Shown: positions 17,827 through 27,585, counted from the stretch's first letter. The stretch is 64,000 bases of DNA from CAXBDP01 sp963974465 (GCA_049340005.1 JBMPIY010000010.1); one strand, 5' to 3'. A program made the numbers and translations. The notes: a model not told the origin generated them from the letters alone.

Positions 17827-18396
17827 TTATAAAATTGGTTTAGTGCTACCTATAGATGATTCTAAAGCTTTTGGAAAGTCTACATATTCCTGTCTTTGGA
17901 AAATGTAGTCTAATTGAAATTTTTCCTTACCACCCTCAACAAAAAAAAGTTTAAAATTAACTACGGCATCATTGCTCAAGAGTAATTGTACCACTTTGAA
18001 GTTATCGAAGGAAAAGCTTGTTGCCATTGCTTGATTATAGATGCCATCTTGGTTGAAGTAGTTATCGGGATTGTCGATCAAACCGAATATTAAAGAATCG
18101 GGCATATTGACAATGCTGGCTACCGACATGATGCTCTGTGTGCTATCGTCTTTGAATAAATGGCGAACTTCTACAAAGTCTGCCTCCGAAGCTTCAAGTG
18201 AACTAACAGGACTTTCTATTTTGCTAAAACCTTTGATGGGGCGGAAATTAATACCTAATGAAGCATCGGAAATGACTGGTTGTAAGTAGTTTTCGTCTAC
18301 TAAAAATTCCAGCTCTTCCCATTGCTGATATTGTGGCTCATTTTGAGAGTTACAGCCTATTATAAAAAGAAATGTTACTAAATAAATTATGCGCAT
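17827..18396 (-). CDS. Hypothetical lipoprotein
   Basis: 189 residues with a short signal peptide and lipobox-like IIGCNSQ. The rest is soluble and without motifs I recognise. It precedes the Bor-like lipoprotein by 17 bp, suggesting one transcript. ATG at 18396 gives the best signal peptide. Confidence 0.7.
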   Translation of the reverse strand: MRIIYLVTFLFIIGCNSQNEPQYQQWEELEFLVDENYLQPVISDASLGINFRPIKGFSKIESPVSSLEASEADFVEVRHLFKDDSTQSIMSVASIVNMPDSLIFGLIDNPDNYFNQDGIYNQAMATSFSFDNFKVVQLLLSNDAVVNFKLFFVEGGKEKFQLDYIFQRQEYVDFPKALESSIGSTKPIL

Positions 18397-18512
18397 GATG
18401 ATAATTAGTACTAATTATCAAAGATAGGCTTTTAATTAGTCAATTGTTTTATTAACCATATTTTTTCTAAAACTCGTAGAGTAATTGGTGGGGTATCCTT
18501 CAAATAAATAGC

Positions 18513-19109
18513 TTATGTATTCCCTTGAATATCAAGCATGGCTCGTACAAAATCGTCGAAATTTTTTGCCTCAGTAAATAATCTGTCTTGATAAATATTC
18601 GCCATCAGTTTGATGTATTGCGGCTTTTCATTGAAACTCACATGCTCAATCATAATATTACCGTATCGCTGATTGGCCTTTTCGCTGCTGTGTCCGGGAT
18701 GCGGTTTTAGGTAATGCATCTCACGTGTTTCTATATAATTTTCCTTTTGGATGATTCGCCGATCCGAGCCGGATGGACGATAATTTAAGCTAAGCACACG
18801 CTCCTTAAGCAAATCGAAAAAGTGCTGAAAATGAGCTTTCGAAAAACTGGCTTTAAAATCCAACGCAAAGCCATTGGAATAGGGCGATTGGTGGATGAGG
18901 ATATTCCATTCCGATTGTATATCCAGTTTGGTGAAATTGTAAGCACGCGAAAATTCTTCGAGCCATTGCTTTCCTTCACCTCCCGCTTTCCATTCTTCGA
19001 AATCCGCTTTTTCCTTATCTGAGCGCTTTATGACTTCATGCACCAGCACTTCATTTATTTTTCCTTTCTGCGGAAAAAGCGTATTCATCAAATTATCTAT
19101 AAAACTCAT
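18513..19109 (-). CDS. Hypothetical protein
   Basis: 198 residues, no signal peptide or membrane segment, rich in charged and aromatic residues. I do not recognise the family. The coding frame is sound (ATG at 19109, codon use like its neighbours) and contains a GCGGGAGG octamer at 18979, which is common in core genes here. It reads divergently from the M61 peptidase gene. Confidence 0.7.
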   Translation of the reverse strand: MSFIDNLMNTLFPQKGKINEVLVHEVIKRSDKEKADFEEWKAGGEGKQWLEEFSRAYNFTKLDIQSEWNILIHQSPYSNGFALDFKASFSKAHFQHFFDLLKERVLSLNYRPSGSDRRIIQKENYIETREMHYLKPHPGHSSEKANQRYGNIMIEHVSFNEKPQYIKLMANIYQDRLFTEAKNFDDFVRAMLDIQGNT

Positions 19110-19206
19110 TCCCTTATTAACCCAGATTTGAAATAATAGTTAATCCGTATTTTTTGATTTAGGCAAAGCCTGTGATAAATTGAACCACAAAGAATCAATA
19201 TAAACC

Positions 19207-21015
19207 ATGCAAAGCAAAGCAAAAACTTTTCAATCACTGATTTTCAGTATACTACTCATACTGATTTTCAATGTGGGACTAAGTGCCCAAACCATCCAAT
19301 ACAATATATCTTTCGAAAAGGCTGAATTACATGAAGCCGAAATTGAAATTACATTTACCCAAGTACCCGAGAAAGTACTTGAAGTAAGAATGCCTCGAAG
19401 CTCACCCGGCAGATACGCCATCCACGAATTTGCCAAGAATGTGTACAATTTTGAAGCGATGGACGAAAACGGAAATCAGCTTGAAGTGTACCGACCGAAT
19501 CCTTATCAATGGGATGTGGCAGGTCATAATGGTACGGTAAAAGTGAAATATACGCTGTTTGCCAATAGAGCTGATGGCACTTACAGCGGCATCGATGCTC
19601 GCCAAGCGCATTTGAATATGCCGGCTACCTTTATGTTTGCTCGCGGATTGGAGTTTCGTCCTATTGAAATCAACTTTGATGTGCGGGAGGATTTAGATTG
19701 GAAAGTCGCTACACAATTGCAACCATTGGGAGGGAATAAATTTGCTGCACCCAATATGCAGTATTTTATGGACTCACCTACGATGGTCAGCAATTGGACG
19801 ATCCGTGAATGGGATGTAAATGGTCAAACCATCCGTTTTGTGCTATTGCATGTGGGCACCGAAGCCGAAGTAGATGCTTATGCAGAGCAGGTAAAAGCTA
19901 TTGTGCTAGAGCAAGAAGCTATTTTTGGTGAATTGCCTCAATTTGATTTTGGCACTTACACCTTCCTAGCTTCTTACAATCCTTGGGTTTCTGGCGATGG
20001 TATGGAGCACCGAAATTCCACCGTATTAACGGGCGGCCGTTCATTGGCAGCGGGTGGAAATATAGGCACTGTAAGTCATGAGTTTTTTCATGCATGGAAT
20101 GTAGAGCGTATTCGCCCAAAATCATTGGAGCCCTTTAGTTTTGAAGAAGCAAATATGAGTGGCGAGCTGTGGTTTGCCGAAGGTTTCACCAGTTATTACA
20201 CGCCACTTGCAATGGTCCGTGCAGGGCTTATTAACCCTACCCAATATGTAAATGGCTTAGTTGGTGGCATCAATGCGGTAATAAATTCTCCCGGCCCGAA
20301 GATTCATTCTGTGGTGGAAATGAGCTATCAGGCACCTTTTGTAGATGCCGCTACGAGTATCGATCCTGTCAATAGAGCCAATACTTTTGTGTCGTATTAT
20401 ACCTATGGAAGTGTGCTTGGTTTGGCATTGGATTTAGAAATTCGCCAGAGATTCGCGGGCAAAGATTTGGATGGCTATATGACAGCGATGTGGCAGCAAT
20501 TTGGCAAGCCGGAGATTCCTTACACTTTGCAAGGATTGCGCGACGTATTGGCCGATTATACCGGAGATAGACAATTTGCAGATAATTTCTACGATCAATA
20601 TATCCACGGCAAGAGCATTCCTGATTTTGCTGCTTTGCTCAAAGGAGCTGGCATTGAAATGAAAAAAGCCAATCCAGGCAGAGCGATTCTTGGGCCTACA
20701 TTTATCCGTGTGCAGGATGGAAAAGCTACTGTAGCTTCGGATGTGATTATAGGCTCACCGCTATACGACGCTAAGATTTCACGGGGTGATGAAGTAATTT
20801 CCGTAGATGGTAAAATACTAACGGATAATAATAGTCTTGGGACAATTTTATCAGAAAAGAAACCGGGCGACCGTGTGGAAATTGTGTACAATCAATTAGG
20901 AATGGAAAAGAAAGCTACTGTAGCCCTAATGGAAGATCCGGCGATGTCGCTACAGATTGTAGATGAAAATAATGCGCTTCTTCAAAATTGGCTGAAGAGT
21001 AAAGTGAAATTTTAA
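19207..21015 (+). CDS. M61 family metallopeptidase (glycyl aminopeptidase-like) with PDZ domain
   Basis: 602 residues. A signal peptide ends around LSAQ (residue 27). An N-terminal beta-rich domain typical of M61 follows. The gluzincin site is HEFFH at 291-295, with the third zinc ligand downstream in ELWFAEGFTSYY. A PDZ domain occupies roughly 490-585 (SPLYDAKISRGDEVISVDG). The enzyme is probably periplasmic or surface-exposed and cleaves small N-terminal residues from peptides. It is monocistronic; the defence-like operon starts 109 bp further on. Confidence 0.93.
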   Translation: MQSKAKTFQSLIFSILLILIFNVGLSAQTIQYNISFEKAELHEAEIEITFTQVPEKVLEVRMPRSSPGRYAIHEFAKNVYNFEAMDENGNQLEVYRPNPYQWDVAGHNGTVKVKYTLFANRADGTYSGIDARQAHLNMPATFMFARGLEFRPIEINFDVREDLDWKVATQLQPLGGNKFAAPNMQYFMDSPTMVSNWTIREWDVNGQTIRFVLLHVGTEAEVDAYAEQVKAIVLEQEAIFGELPQFDFGTYTFLASYNPWVSGDGMEHRNSTVLTGGRSLAAGGNIGTVSHEFFHAWNVERIRPKSLEPFSFEEANMSGELWFAEGFTSYYTPLAMVRAGLINPTQYVNGLVGGINAVINSPGPKIHSVVEMSYQAPFVDAATSIDPVNRANTFVSYYTYGSVLGLALDLEIRQRFAGKDLDGYMTAMWQQFGKPEIPYTLQGLRDVLADYTGDRQFADNFYDQYIHGKSIPDFAALLKGAGIEMKKANPGRAILGPTFIRVQDGKATVASDVIIGSPLYDAKISRGDEVISVDGKILTDNNSLGTILSEKKPGDRVEIVYNQLGMEKKATVALMEDPAMSLQIVDENNALLQNWLKSKVKF

Positions 21016-21124
21016 TCGTAAATTACTTTTTCTAATATTTACTATGGTAAAATTAACTTCTAATACTTTCAGAATTTTCGGTTTATATATAATTGAAAAT
21101 CAATTGTATAGTATTTATTGAGTT

Positions 21125-23443
21125 ATGGAAAAAGGAGAACAAATATTAGAATTAAAGAAAAAGCTTTCCGAAGAAATTCAGAAGGAAAGTTCTGATAATA
21201 ATGTGATTTTAGCTCTATCCAGTGAGATTGCGAAACTTGATGACAGTCAAGTGAGATTTTCTGTTGATGCGGGAATTATAAATAGACTTGGAAAAGAACT
21301 AGTTGGAAAACACGAAACAGCAGTTTCTGAATTAGTCAAAAACGCTTTTGACGCTGATGCTACAGAAGTCAATCTAGTTTTTGAAAACGCTTGGAATGCA
21401 GGCGGAACGTTGACCATTGATGACAATGGAACTGGGATGACAAAAGACCAATTGATTAATGGTTTTATGAGATTATCCTCTTCAGATAAAATTCATAATC
21501 CAATTTCTGATAAGTATAAAAGAACAAGAGCAGGAAGAAAAGGTATAGGCCGTTTTGCTACTCAACGATTAGGTAGCAAGCTTACCATTATTACACATAC
21601 AGCTAAAAGTGATTTCTCAATAAAAATATCTATTAATTGGAATGATTTTGAAACAGACAGGGATTTACTAAGTGTCTCAAATAATATTGAAGTAATTCCG
21701 AAAACGAAACGAGAAGGCACTACCTTAATTATTGAAAACCTCAGAGATGGTTGGTCAGATGCAATGATTAAAAGAGTTTTTAGATATACATCTGAACTTT
21801 TACAACCTTTTCCTTTATCAAAAAAGAATAAAGATGAAGCAGAATCATCAATAGACCCTGGTTTTAAAAGCTACTACTTCAGACAAGAAGGGCAAGAATT
21901 AATTCCAATTATTGACGAAGAAGAAGCGATTTTTAAACACGCCCTTGCTGAAATTGAAGGCTATGTTATGGATGATGGACAAGGATGTTGGGCGTTGAAA
22001 AGTGATAAACTCAATTTTCCTCAAGAAGTATTTCTTATAGGGAATGATGAAAAGAACCGAGAAAATCCTGAAGTTAAATTTAATTTAATCAAGGGGCTTC
22101 ATTTCAAAGTACATTATTTCATTTATGAACCAACTCTATTTGCACCCGGAACATTCACGTTTATTCGTGATTTAAGTTATGAAACAGGTGGAATTAGATT
22201 ATACAGAAATGGTTTTCGTGTTCTGCCTTATGGTGCGCAAGGAGATGATTGGCTAGGTTTAGATAAGTCGAATAATAGGAGTATCGTACTTGGTCCTCAT
22301 ATGAATAGAAGCTTTTTTGGCTTTGTAGAATTAGAAGATAAAGAGGGTAAGTTTGAAGAAACATCGAGTAGAGAAGGTTTAATAGAAAGCGAAAACCTTA
22401 ATGAACTAGTAAATTTCGTTTATAGGTCGATTGTAAGTGCTGTTATGAAAGTTTCCGAGCTTAGGGGTAGAAAAGCTACAGCATCTCAAAAGAACTTTAC
22501 CAGAAGTGATGATGACCCGACAGAAAAAGCGGACAAAGCAGTTGAGGAGTTAGAGGATTTCTTTAAGAATGACGAAAATGAACAAGAATCTTCTGAGAAA
22601 TCGGATTCAGGCAAATCAAAGCAAAGAGCAAAGAAGATTTTTGAAGAGTTTAAACAAGCTCGTGAAGAAGAAAAGAAGAAGAAACAAGCATTAATTGATG
22701 AAGTCAATATGCTAAGAATTCTTGCTGGTTTGGGATTAGTTATTGGTGAATTTATACACGAAGTTCAAAGATTCTTACCTGGTTTTGATGCTGATATAAA
22801 ATATTTGAAGAATGCAGTTAAGGATTATAAAGAAGTTTATGAACGAACAGAGTTACTTGAAACAAATATCAGGTCATTTTCATCCTATACATCTTATTTT
22901 GATAAGACCATATCAAGAAATATATTAAGAGAATTAGAGCCTATAGAATTAAGAATTGTGGTAAGGCGCTTCATTAGTATTATTCAAAATGACTTAAAAA
23001 GGGCTGAAATTGAATTTATTGAACCTGAATTTAAGGGGTACGATTTATTTACAATCCCAATGCATCCATCTGAATGGGCGTCAATCTTATTCAACTTATA
23101 CACAAACTCCAAAAAAGCTATTTACAGAAAAAGAATTAAAGGAAAAATGTTTATAGAATGTGGGATTGAAAATCAAAATGTTTATTTAGAATTTTCTGAT
23201 AATGGTGATGGTATTCCTCCTGAAAATGAAGATACTATATTCAATGCATTTTATACTACAACGTCAGCTGCAAATCACAGCGGAAATGATGTTGATAGTT
23301 TGGTAGGAACAGGATTAGGCTTGAAAATAGTTAAAGATATAGTTGAATTTTACGGAGGACAGATTTTTGTAACCAGCCCTTCATCAGAATTTAGCACAAC
23401 AATTCGTATCGAAATACCTAGAAAAAGCAATGAAAATGAGTGA
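21125..23443 (+). CDS. Dual-GHKL protein: HATPase_c_3 (MORC/MutL-like) N-terminus plus histidine-kinase core
   Basis: 772 residues with two separate GHKL ATP-binding modules. The first has its N-box in SELVKNAFDADA (N73), G1 in DDNGTGM (99-105) and G2 in RKGIGRFATQRLG (138-150), as in Hsp90/MORC/MutL proteins. A charged coiled coil (about 470-525) leads to a histidine-kinase-like helix GEFIHEVQRFL with candidate phospho-acceptor H545. The second GHKL domain follows (N-box FNLYTNSKKAI, G1 DNGDGIP, G2 GTGLGLKIVKDIV). There is no membrane segment, so it would sense an internal signal. The downstream receiver gene overlaps its end. It lies in an AT-rich operon ending in a DNA methyltransferase. 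Function inferred: sensor/ATPase of a two-component-linked defence or methylation system. Confidence 0.85.
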   Translation: MEKGEQILELKKKLSEEIQKESSDNNVILALSSEIAKLDDSQVRFSVDAGIINRLGKELVGKHETAVSELVKNAFDADATEVNLVFENAWNAGGTLTIDDNGTGMTKDQLINGFMRLSSSDKIHNPISDKYKRTRAGRKGIGRFATQRLGSKLTIITHTAKSDFSIKISINWNDFETDRDLLSVSNNIEVIPKTKREGTTLIIENLRDGWSDAMIKRVFRYTSELLQPFPLSKKNKDEAESSIDPGFKSYYFRQEGQELIPIIDEEEAIFKHALAEIEGYVMDDGQGCWALKSDKLNFPQEVFLIGNDEKNRENPEVKFNLIKGLHFKVHYFIYEPTLFAPGTFTFIRDLSYETGGIRLYRNGFRVLPYGAQGDDWLGLDKSNNRSIVLGPHMNRSFFGFVELEDKEGKFEETSSREGLIESENLNELVNFVYRSIVSAVMKVSELRGRKATASQKNFTRSDDDPTEKADKAVEELEDFFKNDENEQESSEKSDSGKSKQRAKKIFEEFKQAREEEKKKKQALIDEVNMLRILAGLGLVIGEFIHEVQRFLPGFDADIKYLKNAVKDYKEVYERTELLETNIRSFSSYTSYFDKTISRNILRELEPIELRIVVRRFISIIQNDLKRAEIEFIEPEFKGYDLFTIPMHPSEWASILFNLYTNSKKAIYRKRIKGKMFIECGIENQNVYLEFSDNGDGIPPENEDTIFNAFYTTTSAANHSGNDVDSLVGTGLGLKIVKDIVEFYGGQIFVTSPSSEFSTTIRIEIPRKSNENE

Positions 23444-24545
23444 GGTTAGATATTTGTATATAGATGATGAAAATGATGAGTCAATCAATTCATTAATTAA
23501 TGGATTTAATGACTTAAAAGAAATTTATGTCGAGAGGATGCCAATAACAAGAGGATTAAGTTTTTCTGACTTAAAAGACTCCATTATAAGCAAAATTAAG
23601 AGTAATGAATTCCAAGGATTACTAATCGATTTAAGACTTGATGGTACAGGTCCTGAACACCTTGAATATAGCGCAATTTCAGTAAGTTCAGAACTTCGGT
23701 CTATTGCGGCCAGAAAGGAGGTTCCTTCTTTTCCGATTGTGTTGTGTTCTACAATTGATAAAATTCGTGAAACATACAATGCAGACAAGACTAGTCAAGA
23801 TTTATTTGATTATACTTTTAAGAAATCCGAAGACCCTAACTACCCTAAATTTTCAAGGAAACTATTGTCACTTGCAAAAGGCTATGAATACTTGAACATT
23901 GGAGATGAAAATTTGGAAACTATTTTTAATAGAAATGATTTAAAATCACTTGACTCAAGAATATTTGAAAGATTTTTAGACCAAGAAACTGTACCTTACG
24001 ATTTTGCTCATTTCACTATAAAAACCCTTTTCCATTGCACAAATCCACTAATAAAAGAAACTATTTTAGCTTCAAGACTTGGTATTAATATTCAAGAGTC
24101 AAAAAAATCTTGGATAGAGCTAAGGGATTCTATTTTTATTGCCGCTAAATATCAGGGTATTTTTTATAATGGCTGGGATAGATGGTGGTCTGATGAAATA
24201 ATTCGAATATTTAGAGATGTAACAAACGAAAAGCTTTCTTTTTTAAATGCAGATGAAAGAGTTAATCTTCTTACTAAAAAAACTGGCATAGAAGGTTTAG
24301 TTGCAGCCAAACCCATAAGACATAATGTTAGTTCTGAATTTTGGACAATCTGTGAAGCTTATAAAAAACCTTTAGACCCTCTGGAAGGATTTAGGATTCA
24401 AACATCAATGGCTTTAAAACCTTGGCAAGAGCCAAAATATTTATCACTGGATGCTATATTAGAACAAGTAGGTGTTGATAAAAGCTTGAAACCACATTAC
24501 TCCGAAAAAGAAAGAATTGAAGAATTAAAGAAAAAACTGAAGTAA
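23430..24545 (+). CDS. Receiver-domain (response-regulator-like) protein with unknown C-terminal domain
   Basis: 371 residues. The first ~145 form a receiver: acidic pair in YLYIDDE, phospho-acceptor aspartate D67 in LLIDLRLDG, the Ser/Thr switch in PIVLCSTID and a lysine in DYTFKKSED. The remaining ~220 residues contain NGWDRWWSDEI and HNVSSEFW and match nothing I know; no DNA-binding helix-turn-helix is evident. ATG at 23430 or 23436 gives a 14- or 8-bp overlap with the kinase gene. It is therefore the probable phosphorylation partner of the upstream protein. The output may be through protein contact, not transcription. Confidence 0.8.
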   Translation: MKMSEVRYLYIDDENDESINSLINGFNDLKEIYVERMPITRGLSFSDLKDSIISKIKSNEFQGLLIDLRLDGTGPEHLEYSAISVSSELRSIAARKEVPSFPIVLCSTIDKIRETYNADKTSQDLFDYTFKKSEDPNYPKFSRKLLSLAKGYEYLNIGDENLETIFNRNDLKSLDSRIFERFLDQETVPYDFAHFTIKTLFHCTNPLIKETILASRLGINIQESKKSWIELRDSIFIAAKYQGIFYNGWDRWWSDEIIRIFRDVTNEKLSFLNADERVNLLTKKTGIEGLVAAKPIRHNVSSEFWTICEAYKKPLDPLEGFRIQTSMALKPWQEPKYLSLDAILEQVGVDKSLKPHYSEKERIEELKKKLK

Positions 24546-25303
24546 TGGCGGTTAGTTCTAAAAATATGGCATTTAGAAGAGATAGGGCTTCTGAGTTACG
24601 GCAAATTGCTGACCTATTAGACAAACATATAGGTGATGCAAATACCTACTGTATTCATAACGCTATTGCTTTACTTCAAAACAGCGAAATAATTCCTGTT
24701 ATGAAAGATGGAAGTACAGATGAAAATATTTGGGGCTATGATATTGTGGACTTTGAGCTACCAGTAAAGACAATTAAACACATTAAACCTGACGACATAA
24801 AAGATGCTAAAGCTATTCTTAACCTGAAATTAAGAGCTGACATAAGAAAGTGGAATACTTTTGAAGACCCACTAATTGAGTTATCATTTGATGTGACATT
24901 AAAAGGAATTGGAAAAAGTGTTTATTTTTTTGGTTTTCATATTGATAAGCATACTTCTACTACACAAAGTGATGAACCTCACCCAATTTATCATTTACAA
25001 TATAATTTAAACCCTAGAAAGTCTGAAAAACCTAATCTAGGTGAAATATTCTACATCGATACACCAAGAATTATGCATAAACCTCTAGATTTTATATTAG
25101 GAATAGGTTTTCTTACTTCAAATTTTTACCCTACAGCATACAACATTTTAATTGAAGAAGCCAACTATATAAAGCTTTCTAAAAAATATCAAACGAGTGT
25201 TTGGAGACCATATTTTCACACACTTGCTAATCATTGGAAACCTTTTGAGGAGGGAAATATTGCGTGGAAACCTACTAGTCTAATTTGTCCGATATTACAA
25301 TGA
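24545..25303 (+). CDS. Hypothetical protein of the kinase/receiver/methyltransferase operon
   Basis: 252 residues without signal peptide, membrane segment or familiar catalytic motif. The N-terminus is helical (FRRDRASELRQIADLLDKH). The middle is rich in beta structure and aromatic residues (SVYFFGFHIDKHTS, HPIYHLQYNLNP). The ATG overlaps the receiver gene's TAA by one base, and its own stop overlaps the methyltransferase start (ATGA), so translation of all genes is coupled. It might be the effector or an adaptor; that is only a guess from position. Confidence 0.72.
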   Translation: MAVSSKNMAFRRDRASELRQIADLLDKHIGDANTYCIHNAIALLQNSEIIPVMKDGSTDENIWGYDIVDFELPVKTIKHIKPDDIKDAKAILNLKLRADIRKWNTFEDPLIELSFDVTLKGIGKSVYFFGFHIDKHTSTTQSDEPHPIYHLQYNLNPRKSEKPNLGEIFYIDTPRIMHKPLDFILGIGFLTSNFYPTAYNILIEEANYIKLSKKYQTSVWRPYFHTLANHWKPFEEGNIAWKPTSLICPILQ

Positions 25304-27135
25304 AAATCGCATTCAAATATTTAAGTCAATATTCTACAACTCCAAAAGATGTGGACAGACTTATTATTTCTGCATTTCTTGAAACCAATAAATTAAAGCC
25401 ACTGAAAAATAATTTTCTAAAGTCTTACTCAATTAATAAAAAAGACAATGAGGAATACTTATCGCTGGTTGAATTTATATCAGTGATTAATGCAGAGGTT
25501 AAAGAATTTGGCTTTGAAGAACTTATCGAACTTTTTGAGTTCGTAGTATCTCCTGCAGATAGAGTTATCAATGGTGCAATATATACTCCTCAGAATATTA
25601 GGACTTTTATTGTTTCAGAGGCTTTTAAGAAAATTGACTCCATAGATGATGCGATTAAAATTTCTGATATAGCAATGGGATGCGGTGGATTTTTATTCAA
25701 CGCTTCCATTGAATTAAAAAAAAGAACAGGTAAAACCTATTCAGAGATTTTTAGGAGCAACATTTTCGGTTTAGATATACAAGAATATAGTGTTAATCGA
25801 ACTAAGTTACTTCTTTCTCTATTGGCATTGCAATCAGGAGAAGATAAAAAAGAATTTGAGTTTAACTTGTTTCAAGGAGATTCATTAGATTTTGAATGGT
25901 CTTTAAAAATTGATGACTTCAATGGGTTTTCCATGATATTAGGAAACCCTCCATATGTTTGTGCAAGACACTTAGATGATGCAACCAAAACGAAATTGAA
26001 GAATTGGGAAGTATGTAATTCTGGTAATTCAGACCTGTATATTCCATTCTTCCAAATTGCGATTGAGAATCTGGCATTAAATGGGATTCTCGGATTTATA
26101 ACAATGAACTCCTTTTTTAAAAGTTTAAATGGAAGGGCACTACGCGAATATTTTAGAAGAAGGGAGCTTGCATTTAGTATTATTGACTTTGGTTCGGAAC
26201 AAATTTTCAAATCTAAAAACACATATACTTGCATTTGTTTTATTGAGAATAGAAATCAAAACTTCATTTCTTATGGGTATCATGAAAGTGAAAATTTAGG
26301 AGATAAACATTCATTTAATGAAATACCTTACAATATTTTGGATTCAAAAAAAGGGTGGAATTTGAGAGATAATGAAACCATTTCAAAAATAGAATCAACA
26401 GGCATTCCATTTGGTGAGCTCTACAAAACAAGGCATGGAATAGCAACACTAAAAAATGAAATTTATATCTTCAGACCTATTGATGAGGATGAGGAATATT
26501 ACTATTTACAAAATGGTAGTTTATATAAGATAGAAAAAGGTATTTGTAAGGATATTGTAAATTCAAATAAGCTCAGTCGTCAGATTAGTTTATTTGATCT
26601 TAAGGAAAAAGTGATTTTTCCTTATGGAAATCAAGAAAAGCCTAAGCTTTTGCCAGAAGAATTCATCGCTGATACCTTTCCTGAAGCGTACAAGTATTTG
26701 CAGAATAAACGTAAGGTTTTAGATCAAAGAGATAAAGGAAAGGGGAAGTATGAAAGCTGGTTTGCTTTTGGACGAACGCAATCTTTAGAGAGAATTAAGA
26801 ACAAAATGTTCTTTCCAAAATACTCAGATATTACTCCAAATTTCTTGATTAATTCAGAGGATGACTTGCTATTCTATAATGGTTTAGCAGTTGTTGGTAG
26901 CTCAGATACTGAAATGGAAATACTAAAAAAGGTTTTGGAGTCAAGAGTTTTTTGGTATTATATCAAATCTACTAGTAAGCCCTACTCATCTAACTACTAT
27001 TCGCTAAATGGGAACTACATGCGAAATTTCGGTATTTGTGACTTGAATGATAGCGAAATGAAGTTCTTGTTGAGTGAGAATAATCAAAAGGAGCTAGATG
27101 AATTCTTTGAAAGTAAATACGAAATAATTTTATAA
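25300..27135 (+). CDS. N6-adenine DNA methyltransferase, Eco57I/TaqI-like
   Basis: 611 residues. The SAM-binding motif I is DIAMGCGGFLFNA (from D123) and the catalytic motif IV is NPPY at 216-219, which marks N6-adenine methylation. The C-terminal half, with the KTRHGIATLKNEIYIF-like segment, resembles the target-recognition domain of TaqI/Eco57I-type enzymes. I see no nuclease motif at either end, so restriction, if any, needs another protein. The frame is open from TTG at 25285, but ATG at 25300, overlapping the upstream stop, is the better start. It may mark self DNA for the operon's system or be a stand-alone regulator. Confidence 0.88.
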   Translation: MKIAFKYLSQYSTTPKDVDRLIISAFLETNKLKPLKNNFLKSYSINKKDNEEYLSLVEFISVINAEVKEFGFEELIELFEFVVSPADRVINGAIYTPQNIRTFIVSEAFKKIDSIDDAIKISDIAMGCGGFLFNASIELKKRTGKTYSEIFRSNIFGLDIQEYSVNRTKLLLSLLALQSGEDKKEFEFNLFQGDSLDFEWSLKIDDFNGFSMILGNPPYVCARHLDDATKTKLKNWEVCNSGNSDLYIPFFQIAIENLALNGILGFITMNSFFKSLNGRALREYFRRRELAFSIIDFGSEQIFKSKNTYTCICFIENRNQNFISYGYHESENLGDKHSFNEIPYNILDSKKGWNLRDNETISKIESTGIPFGELYKTRHGIATLKNEIYIFRPIDEDEEYYYLQNGSLYKIEKGICKDIVNSNKLSRQISLFDLKEKVIFPYGNQEKPKLLPEEFIADTFPEAYKYLQNKRKVLDQRDKGKGKYESWFAFGRTQSLERIKNKMFFPKYSDITPNFLINSEDDLLFYNGLAVVGSSDTEMEILKKVLESRVFWYYIKSTSKPYSSNYYSLNGNYMRNFGICDLNDSEMKFLLSENNQKELDEFFESKYEIIL

Positions 27136-27160
27136 GAAAGCTAATTTTTAAGAATACCAA

Positions 27161-27535
27161 ATGAAAACCATCCATTCACCAAATGCACCGGAAGCCATAG
27201 GACCTTATGCGCAAGCCATTGTTGTCAATGGCTTTGTGTATTGCTCAGGCCAAACACCGCTTTTGCCCGAAACCATGCAATTGATAGCGGATGATATCGA
27301 AACGCAGACCAAGCAAGCGCTTGAAAACTTAAAAGTAGTTTTGGAGCAAGCAGGGAGCGGATTAGACAAAGTGGTGAAAACAACGGTGTTTCTCAAAAAT
27401 TTCCGTGATTTTCCAAAAATGAATGCTGTTTATGCCGAAGTTTTTGGAAGCCATCGACCGGCAAGAAGTACCGTGGAAGTATCCCGCCTTCCGATGGATG
27501 CGCTGGTAGAGATAGAATGTGTAGCCATAATTTAA
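27161..27535 (+). CDS. ridA: RidA family reactive-intermediate deaminase
   Basis: 124 residues with the YjgF/YER057c/UK114 layout: SPNAPEAIGPYAQAI at the N-terminus, VYCSGQTPL, LENLKVVLEQAGSGLDKVVKTTVFL and the closing RPARSTVEVSRLP with the substrate-binding arginine. RidA hydrolyses enamine/imine by-products of PLP enzymes. It follows the methyltransferase by 25 bp but has its own style of codon use and a strong terminator, so it is probably core genome. Confidence 0.95.
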   Translation: MKTIHSPNAPEAIGPYAQAIVVNGFVYCSGQTPLLPETMQLIADDIETQTKQALENLKVVLEQAGSGLDKVVKTTVFLKNFRDFPKMNAVYAEVFGSHRPARSTVEVSRLPMDALVEIECVAII

Positions 27536-27548
27536 GATCCTCTATACC

Positions 27549-27585
27549 GACAGCCCATTTTATTAATGGGCTGTCTTTTTTTTCT
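27549..27585 (+). terminator. Intrinsic terminator of ridA
   Basis: A perfect 11-bp stem (GACAGCCCATT with AATGGGCTGTC, loop of 5) followed by a run of T residues, starting 13 bp after the ridA stop. Confidence 0.93.

Noticed and set aside
25285..27135. The methyltransferase as a complete type IIG or type I restriction enzyme
   Set aside because: I see no PD-(D/E)XK or helicase motif in the protein and no restriction or specificity subunit in the operon.
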